52,672 bases of DNA from Zygnema cylindricum. Lineage: Eukaryota > Streptophyta > Zygnematophyceae > Zygnematales > Zygnemataceae. A model generated the notes under the pieces. It worked only from the letters and a program-made list of their open reading frames with translations, searched no databases and was not told the DNA's origin. The stretch is taken from assembly GCA_037447655.1 (NCBI GenBank), contig JBBHKE010001761.1:1-52672 (forward strand), written 5' to 3'. Position numbers and translations under genes: made by a program. This document shows, piece after piece, positions 45,337 to 52,672 of the stretch (the first letter of the stretch is position 1; every line of letters begins with the position of its first letter).

Positions 45337-46656
45337 CACCGCAAATCGCTATTAGCATCAATAACGCTAATTCGGTGCCCCCAATTTTTTTTCCAAATTC
45401 TCAAATAGAGTTAATCATTCTATTTTTTTATCAATGCTTTTGATGGTTCTTTTTCAATTAGCATTAATAACAAAAGTACACTGCGATTTAGATAGTTTGG
45501 TGTACGGTCAATGTCAGACCGTACAAAAATGTATCTTTCTAAGTGAGAAAGTACAAAATATTATTTAACATAACCGCGCACGCATGTGAATGTGCGCTCT
45601 AAAAAAGGGATGAAATCGGGTCGTCAAAAATCACGTTCGCACATATTCGTCCAACAACCGAGTGATCGACCGTGTGAACGTACAATTTGTGTAGCGATTT
45701 GTCAAATTTTGTACGCGTACCTTTATTAGTGTAAACATTTTTACGGCAAGTATTTTTTTTTTGGAAAAACCCAAATTAGAGTTAGTAAAAAATTAGAGTA
45801 AATGTTTTTTTTTTTAATTTCAAATTCCCAATTAGGGTGGCGTTCCATTAGACGAAAAGTGGGGTAGTTTATAAAAATCGGCACTTATCCGTACCATGTC
45901 GTACCTCTTATCTTGTTTTTATACGCGAATAACTTTACAGAGAATCTTGCCAATATTCTCTAAAGGTCTAGGAAGTAACAATGACCGTTGGATATTTTTT
46001 CGCGAAGCATTCGCTTCGAAAGTTTCTGTACCCTAAATGGTGAGGTACCTTGTCGAGGTACATCGCCATTTACAGAAAAATTTAAGCCGCGACACGTTGG
46101 ATAATGAGCATACGTGTCAAGACGACAACCAACGGAAATCGAAAAATTTCGCACATGATACATCCATTCAAAAATTGTAACCGAAATCACAAAAGTAATC
46201 TTGCAACGAACTTTTGTCACACTATTTTTGTTAGCGCCTATTCGTCACACTATTTGTGGCAGCGCTTATTCGTCACGCGAAAAAACAGAAAGTCAAAAAC
46301 CCTAAAAAACTTGAGCTGGTATTTGACAAGGCGTCTGCAAATAATACAAAAATTGTGTCGTACGATGACCTGGTCCACACGTACATGGTACACAAATGAA
46401 GATTTCAAGTTAAAGTAGGTCGGTGAGAAAAATATTTGATGATTTTCAATACACGATCTTATCTTACGTGGTCCCATTCAATGTTGAGCAGGTGGATTAC
46501 AGACTCTGCGCGATAGAACATCGTTCAAAATGTAACATCATGTAATGTTGGCCGTATGATTAAAAAAATTCCCGATGGAACGTCACCCTTAGCGTTGATA
46601 ACACTAAATTTACTTTTACGCTGTTTATTTCTCGACGCTAATAGCGATTCGCGGTG
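45337..46656. mobile_element. CACCG-type MITE (C2-like) interrupted by a GGG element
   Basis: The left end CACCGCAAATCGCTATTAGC (TA at 45335-45336) and right end TAGCGATTCGCGGTG (TA at 46657-46658) bound about 560 bp once the insert at 45835-46588 is removed. The left half contains the GTACGGTC-GACCGTAC hairpin and CGCACGCAT segment of subfamily C2. Confidence 0.8.
45835..46588 (+). mobile_element. GGG-type element G1, nested copy
   Basis: Termini GGGTGGCGTTCCATTAGAC and CCGATGGAACGTCACCC bound 754 bp, with identical TTA flanks (45832-45834, 46589-46591). It is collinear with 31809-32430 but about 130 bp longer around 46170-46300, where CACTATTTTTGTTAGCGCC is followed by the related CACTATTTGTGGCAGCGC. 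The internal hairpin is centred at about 46053, 218 bp from the left terminus. Confidence 0.9.
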
Positions 46657-46658
46657 TA

Positions 46659-48019
46659 GTTTAGACAATGGATAGAACGACTGCTTGCTTCAAAAACACG
46701 GAATCGGACAGTTGAAGTTGTCGCCCAAAAGTTTGGAGAATCTTGTCGAATCTCCAGTAATCATGTTAAAAAAAAAAAAACAGTACGGCCTTGTACGAGA
46801 ATGCACTTTTTACAGTAAACAACCTCACTTTTTGCCTGATGGATGTTCACCCTTAGCTGCATACACACCCGACATATGCTAGGTGCGGGCCATCTTGAGT
46901 TGTCACGATGACAAGCTGTTTCAATACATTTTGACGCATGTCCATTGTAACGCGGACCCCCCTTTGTTAGCCCCCCCAAAAAAGTTAACATATCGGTGAT
47001 GACTTTTCCTCTCAAACAAAACATTCAACCAGTAGAATTATATAGTTTGAACCATCATTAGTGGGACAAGATTAAGGCAAGGCCATTTCGCACGCTAGGA
47101 TTGGGGCTTCATTGGGTCAAATTGCGGGTCAAAAAACGCTCATTTTGAAAAAAGCTCAATGATTGGGATAGCCCGGGAAAATCAGCTCGCCTTAGTACTC
47201 TACAGTAGTACGCGATTACGTTACTTACAAAAATAATAATAGTCGCGGGCGACCCGGTGTTTTGCCCTTGGTTGCCAAGGGCCTTTCGTTTTTGTACAGT
47301 ACCATGTATCATTGTTGCATTCACACTAGAAATGGATGATGAATGAGATGAAGAAACGAATGTTTTTTTTTTTTTTTGGACGTGAATCGCCTTTGACGTC
47401 AGCTTACGTCAACAAAAACGTCGCGATGTGATTCATGTTGCTGTACGATTAAGCGCCGATGACAAATCCGTCCGTACCAAACGATCTTTGACGTCGTCGG
47501 TCGCGAGTCAACTATCGCGATCACTTTGTTGTCGTCGCCGTACTGTAGTGTAGCGGTTTCGAACCGTCCTGTCAAGCGTACAAAGAATCTAGGTCCATAA
47601 TTTTTGTATGGAGATTACCATTACCTGTCATTTTTTTTTTCTCTTGAATTTGATCTTGTTCCTCGTCTATTTTTAACTTTCTTTATACTTTACGAATTGT
47701 CACTCTTTCCATTCATTTGCAAAGGCTTGAAATATTCAATAAGTGGTTTTTTACATATTAAATGATTTATAGTGGTTTTTGTGAAGTTTATCTTATGTTT
47801 TTTTATTTTTTTTGTTTAATGTACGTTTTTTGTTTTACTTATTAAATAAATCCTATTTTGTTTGTCTATTTCCTTATTTTTACATGTTTTGGATAGTTTG
47901 TATTAAAATCATGTTGTTGTGTTTTTTCATTTGTTTATTAATGTTAATTTATTTTTTGTTATTCAGGTGTAAGTGTTTTTTTTTCGAATTTTGGGAGTTC
48001 TATTTTAGGTAAGCTTATT
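46659..48019. other. Intergenic region with a G1-type fragment
   Basis: 46790-46857 holds an inverted G1-type end (CTGATGGATGTTCACCC then TTA). 47100-47320 has no feature. 47390-47540 is GC-richer with repeated GACGTC and CGTCG words. 47640-48010 is very T-rich. No gene recognised. Confidence 0.4.
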
Positions 48020-48441
48020 ATGGCACGAATTCCTTTTTTTCGATTACATGTTACAAGGGACGTGAATTGTTTGTTTCGTACTCTTTCCCTATTATTGTTT
48101 GGTTGTGAGTCTAAATATTCTTATGTAAAAAAGGTAATTATTAGTTATTTATTTTGTCATTGGGATGATCATGCTAATTTTTATTAGTTGTGGACATGGA
48201 ATTCAATTTATAGACTTTTAATCATTATCAAACGCATATCACTGTTGATAAAGTTTGGGGCAGTTGTGGTGAAGTTCGTGTTGCTGCAATAATTTTTGAT
48301 ACTGTTTTTCATATTCGGAATGCTAATTTTTCTAGAGCATTGTCTCCTCCTAGTGAAAGATGGGCTGATGATGGTCTTTCTTTATATTTCACTGGTGTTC
48401 ATTATGATGAAGAATCTCTTCTTATCAAAATTAATAAATAA
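48020..48441 (+). pseudogene. Broken OTU-type cysteine protease relic
   Basis: An ATG frame at 48020-48187 encodes TRDVNCLFRTLSLLLFGC and FCHWDDHANFY, matching the start of an OTU domain. The usual Asp-Gly-Asn-Cys reads Asp-Val-Asn-Cys here (Cys codon 48068-48070). After the stop, a different frame from 48214 to the TAA at 48439-48441 encodes DKVWGSCGEVRVAAIIFDTV and then LSLYFTGVHYDEESL, matching the C-terminal half with the catalytic His in HYD. The two halves are out of register, so at least one frameshift or an unrecognised intron separates them. OTU enzymes remove ubiquitin; OTU domains are also found in many transposons and large DNA viruses. The codons are extremely AT-rich, unlike the host genes in this window, which suggests a mobile-element origin (inference). 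Confidence 0.75.
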
Positions 48442-48692
48442 ATTCTATTTTTTTGAACAATTACACTTTCAAAAATAAAAAATTAATAAACTTGTGTTTC
48501 ATTTTTTTCAAAAGGATAACAGTTATGTATTTGTCTTAACTTTGGTTTTTTTTTTATATAGATTGAAAGCAACGACTCAACTTAATCTGACGAAAAACAA
48601 AGGACTTAAAAGAGTCAACTTTTTAACAAGCGTCGATATTATTAGAGTGTTATTGTTTTTATATAATTAAGACTACAAACTTTTTTTCTGTT
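48442..48692. other. AT-rich flank of the OTU relic
   Basis: No frame or terminal repeat is recognised between the OTU relic and the TA microsatellite. Confidence 0.4.
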
Positions 48693-48859
<167 letters not shown>

Positions 48860-49079
48860 TTTCTCAAAGATACGTGTGTAGGGGCCTCACGGGCTTGATT
48901 AGCACATTATCATTACGTGATTAAAGGTTTATAGGGGTTTGATTAATACCCAATTTAAGGTTTTATAAAAAAAAATTTAGTCACTAACTTTTTTTAGGCT
49001 ATAAGAAACAAAGTATTTGTCATGTTTTTCCACATAAACAAAAATATCAGTTATACTTGCTTACTTGCAAGTAACATCA

Positions 49080-50540
49080 TAAAAAAGACAAAGTAATCAA
49101 AGTATCACCAAAACAAAGTATTCAAAGTATTTGTATTGTATTTAAAAAAAAAAAAACAATGTTTGTAATGTTGGTCATATAAAAAAAACAAAGTAGTCAA
49201 GTATCACCGAAACAAAGTAGTCAAAGCATTTGTGTTGTATTTCAAAAATATATACATACCAATGTTTGTAATGTTGGTCAGCCTTTGAGCTGATAATGAT
49301 GTTCAACAACTTTCTTGGTATTTAGACTAAGTTGGTTGATCGAAAAAACAAAAAAAAAAAAAAATCAAAGTAACAATGTAATCCAACAAACGAATATTAT
49401 GAATGAAAACAATTGTTTGTAATGTTGGTCAGCCTCCGAGCTGATAGTGATGTTTATGCAACCTTCTAAGTCTTTGGACTAAGGGTGAAGTTCCATCATA
49501 CGTTTCTTTAATTGTACGGCAAACTCTACAGACCGGGTCGATTGAGTCAACGTTCCATCACGTAGAGTTTGTAAGCCACGTGTTTTATATTGAATGCGCC
49601 ACGCAAGCTACGATCCGATATTGAATATCTTTCAGATTTTTAGCACCGACAAACTTAACTTCAAATCTTGACTTGCGTACCGTGTACCTGCGTACGAAGT
49701 AATAATACGACAAAAATTTTATACTTTTTGCAGACGCTACGCTATCTCATTTTGTAGGGTTTCAGCTTTCGAACAAAACGAAAGTCCTTTGAGAGAAATA
49801 GTGTGACGAACAAAAGTTACCGAAAATAGCGTGACGAGGGAGTGTTACGAAATTTCGTTTTTATTTTCGGTTATATTTTGGAAACCGCGTGTCATGTGCA
49901 AATCTTAAGATTTTTCGTTGGTTTTGCATCATGACACGTAGCTTAATTGTCCACCGTGTCACAATTTTTTTTTTCTGTGTATGCCAACCCACCTCGTCGA
50001 GGTGGGTTGAGTCTAACAGAGAAAATTGAAGCGAACTCATCGCAGATGAACATCCGACGGCCAGTATTACCTCCAAGGACTCCAGAGAGTATCGGCAACA
50101 TTCTCTGTAATGTTGGTTCTCGTATAAAAACAAAATAGGCGGTACGATCTGGTACGGAGAGTCGCGGATTTCTGTTAGAAACGCCACATTTCGCTTGATG
50201 GAACTTTACCCTAAGTTGGTTGATCACAAAAAAAGAAAAAGAAAAAGAAAGTACTCAAAGTTATCAATTTACTATAATAAATAACGAAAATTAATTAATA
50301 ATAAGTGATTGTAATGTTAATCGGCCTTTGAGTTGATAATGATGTTTATGCAACCATCTGGGTCTTCGACTAAAGTGCGTGATTGAAAACAAAAAAAAGT
50401 ACTTAAAGTAATCAACATATTCTTACTATCAAAAAATATAAAAGAAAATACGTGTTTGTAGTGTTAGTCAGCCATCGAGCTGATAATGATGTTGTTCCAA
50501 CCTTTTGGGTATTTGGACTAAATTGGTTGAATCCTACTTA
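49080..50540. repeat. Tandem array, about 150-bp unit, interrupted by a GGG element
   Basis: Units share AATGTTTGTAATGTTGGTCA, GAGCTGATAATGATGTT, a TTTGGACTAAGTTGGTTGAT segment and an A-rich AAAAACAAAGTA-TCAA part. Recognisable units end near 49345, 49482 (continued after the insert at 50212), 50380 and 50530, with degraded ones before 49250. It is non-coding and very AT-rich. Confidence 0.85.
49483..50211 (-). mobile_element. GGG-type element G1, inverted copy with clear TAA duplication
   Basis: Termini GGGTGAAGTTCCATCATAC and TTGATGGAACTTTACCC bound 729 bp, with identical TAA flanks (49480-49482, 50212-50214). It splits one unit of the tandem array. An intact unit at 49327-49345 (GACTAAGTTGGTTGAT) shows the site before insertion. 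Read from the right it is collinear with 31809-32430. The internal hairpin (CAACCCACCTCG-T-CGAGGTGGGTTG, 49985-50009) is 214 bp from the right terminus. Confidence 0.95.
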
Positions 50541-51248
50541 AGTTTGATGTTTATTTTCATTTGTTTCTTTCGTTTTTGTTATGTGATCAAGGTTGTATTG
50601 TGGCTATTTATTTTGTTTGTCTTTTTTTTGTTTTCTTCTTTTGTAATATTATGTATTGATAAAAAGAATATAATAAAAATACACGCAACACCTTAATATA
50701 AAATAAACAAAAACCAGTAGTATTATGTTTAAATGAATAATGGTTGAATAATGCTAATGGTTTAATGTGTATTATAGATTCAACATTAAAGTATTTAATA
50801 CTACACGATATATTCAGTCCATTCATTCATATCGTTCATTAGATTGAGATCGAACGCTCAAATTAGTGTGAAACTTTTACACTTAATCAAACCCTTTACA
50901 TGAACGAAACGCGAATTAAACCATCCAACTTGGCTTCGTCATCTTCTTCTACATACATGAACCTTTCCGCCATAGATTTTGATAGCAAATAATTAATAAA
51001 CCCGTAACATACTAGTATTTAGCGTAAAATTTTGTCTTTTTGATGAAATATATTTATTAGATGTTAATTTTTGTCGCATGATACGATTTAGTTTGTCGTC
51101 TCATTTATTCGTGTCGTTTCGGTGGACGATTGTGCCCCCATATAACATAAATTGTATGCGATGATTTATTTCTGCCGTCGGATTGAAATTTAACAATCGC
51201 GACGTTTAATAGTGTCGGCCGTAAAGCAAAAAACATCAGCACTAATAG
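50541..51248. other. Intergenic region, no recognised gene
   Basis: AT-rich sequence; short frames only. A solo CACCG-type end (AATAGCGATTCACGGTG then TA) closes it at about 51250-51269. Confidence 0.4.
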
Positions 51249-51444
51249 AGTAATAGCGATTCACGGTGTACTGCACAGTAATTAATACTTAATAACTGCC
51301 CAAATTTGTAGCATCGATACCATTTACACCGTACCTACATTAACGTAAAGGAAAAAATAGAAATACTAATCTTATTTTAGGCTTGAGGTTCAAAATTTAC
51401 GGGTACCGAATTAGTAATATAAGCAATAAAAACGATTCGTTGTG

Positions 51445-51675
51445 TACTTACACAAATATAAGTACGGACACGCTGGAAATAGTCGGTTCGGTTCGCCTGT
51501 TGACGGTCACGTCCATGCGGAAAAAATCAGCACGGCACGATGCACGGCGGCCAACCATATACTTAAACAAAAATAAGTACGGACACGCTGGAAATAGTCT
51601 GTTCGGTTCCCCTGTTAACGGTCACGTCCATGCTGAAAAAATCAGCACGACGCGATGCACGGCGGCCGACCATAT
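51445..51675. repeat. 115-bp direct tandem duplication
   Basis: Two units with a 115-bp period (for example AAGTACGGACACGCTGGAAA at 51460 and again at 51575), differing at a handful of positions. Each carries GTTCGGTT, GGTCACGTCCATGC and GATGCACGGCGGCC. It starts next to a CACCG-like end (AACGATTCGTTGTGTA). The frames through it are just repeats of the same DNA. Confidence 0.92.
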
Positions 51676-52196
51676 CGAAAATCTGTACTTTTTGGCTTTC
51701 ACCAATTGGCAGATTCTTTAGGAGCGACAGTGGTACAGCACCGTACATTTGAATGCTGTACACCGCGAATCGTTACCATTACAACCACGTGAAATATAAC
51801 AAATAGGATTGTACCACGTGTCTCTTTTCATTACATCAGATTTGGAACATGACAAAGCCAATCAAAACTCGAATCACTCAACGGCTCACGATCTTACACA
51901 AAAACAATCGACGATCAATTATCGTTGTCACCAGAGACGAATGCGACTAGAATGCATTTCCCTTTTAGGGTAACCTTCCATCAGGGGTTCCCAGTAATCG
52001 TACGGTTACGTTTACTTGCAGCAATATTTGTAACACCATTCCATCAGGTTGTGTCTGCGAGGCAAAAATTGCTTACGTGTTGGATTGCGATTGGTACCAC
52101 GTAGGATCCTGTTGAGCTGGCCGAATATAATGAAAGATTTTAAAAGTACAAAATCTCAGCTGCGTATCTGTATGGGCGGACGCCCATTAAAATATC
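51676..52196. other. Spacer with MITE ends and a GGG-type fragment
   Basis: A CACCG-type left end (TACACCGCGAATCGTTACC) occurs near 51759. 51966-52130 resembles the GGG-type fragments at 34541-34650 and 43188-43290 (AACCTTCCATCAGG, TTCCCAGTAATCG, GGTACCACGTAGG). There is no gene. Confidence 0.45.
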
Positions 52197-52198
52197 TA

Positions 52199-52672
52199 CA
52201 CCGCGCATCGTTATTAGTGTCAAAGTCACTAATTTGGGTTCTTAAAATTTTGATTTTTTTCCTCAAATAGAATACATGATTTTAATTTTTCCTTGACGTT
52301 AATTGAGGTACCGTACAAAATAGCATAAAGAACTAAAGTTCAATAATATCTAAATAGCGTGGTGTACGGTCAATGTCAGACCGTTCATAAATGTACTATT
52401 TCAAGTGAAAATTTTACAAAAAATGAATTAAATTGGACGCGTACGCATAGGAACGTGCGCTAAAAAAACGGGATTGGTCTGACACGTAAACTAGTCTGAC
52501 ATGTACGGATTTATAAATTTCTCTACGGTGTACGATTTTTTATACTTTGTACGGATACATATAATAATGTATATAATCGTACAGAAAATTTTCCATTTTT
52601 GCTGTTCCAAATTAGCGTTAACACTGAAATTAGAATAAACCTTTTTTTTTTTAATTTTCAAATTCTTAATTA
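52199..52672 (+). mobile_element. CACCG-type MITE, subfamily C2, cut by window end
   Basis: Starts CACCGCGCATCGTTATTAGT after TA (52197-52198) and is collinear with 14646-15187 for its full visible 474 bp, including the GTACGGTC hairpin region and CGCATAGGAACGTGCGC. The right end lies outside the window. Confidence 0.85.

Overview
This window looks like nuclear DNA of a streptophyte alga, most likely a charophyte of the Chara type. Two split genes encode proteins that I recognise as land-plant-type families: a phospholipase A I (LRR + ARM + patatin) and a family PL4 rhamnogalacturonan lyase. Both have GT-AG introns of about 160-960 bp. GC-rich genic islands sit in long AT-rich stretches packed with small inverted-repeat transposons. 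The species is inference; the eukaryotic, plant-like nature is seen directly.

Layout. Bases 1210-4100 (minus) carry the 5' half of the phospholipase A I gene, four exons and 357 codons, running off the left edge. Bases 4.8-6.5 kb hold a diverged tandem repeat and a complete MITE. Bases 8515-10.4 kb (plus) carry an unassigned split gene with a Cys-rich N-terminus and a possible C2-like region. Bases 12.5-15.5 kb are a back-to-back array of MITEs containing a perfect 56-bp-arm palindrome. Bases 15.5-21.9 kb have no recognised gene, only simple repeats, a very G-rich block and a small GC island. Bases 21987-22943 are a TWA-flanked element. Bases 24505-27981 (plus) are the complete six-exon rhamnogalacturonan lyase gene (699 aa, signal peptide). 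Bases 29.2-34.9 kb are nested transposons. Bases 35.1-37.4 kb hold two tandem, diverged copies of an unknown gene. Bases 37.8-39.2 kb are minisatellite and C-rich repeats. Bases 41.5-46.7 kb are again a nested MITE array. Bases 48020-48441 hold a broken, AT-rich OTU-type cysteine protease relic, followed by a long TA microsatellite and a roughly 150-bp tandem array. Bases 51.4-52.7 kb hold a 115-bp duplication and a MITE cut by the window end.

Three transposon groups recur. (1) CACCG elements: ends CACCGYGAATCG, always bordered by TA, 208-620 bp, several subfamilies. (2) GGG elements: ends GGGTGRMGTTCC, GGGCATGTCCCC or GGGCACTTTCCC, bordered by TTA or TAA, which fits PIF/Harbinger (Tourist-like) elements. 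One has an empty-site control inside a tandem repeat, and two are nested in CACCG elements. (3) TAGTG elements: ends TAGTGTTGTGTATCGG, hAT-like, rich in ATCGATAA-type words and often abutting a CACCG end.

The most unusual signal is in group 2. Each copy carries an internal hairpin, mostly 213-221 bp from one terminus. Its arms differ in sequence from family to family yet stay self-complementary, often with a CCTCG/CGAGG tip. The recognised host genes are not functionally linked: one concerns membrane lipid hydrolysis, the other pectin (RG-I) cleavage in the wall.
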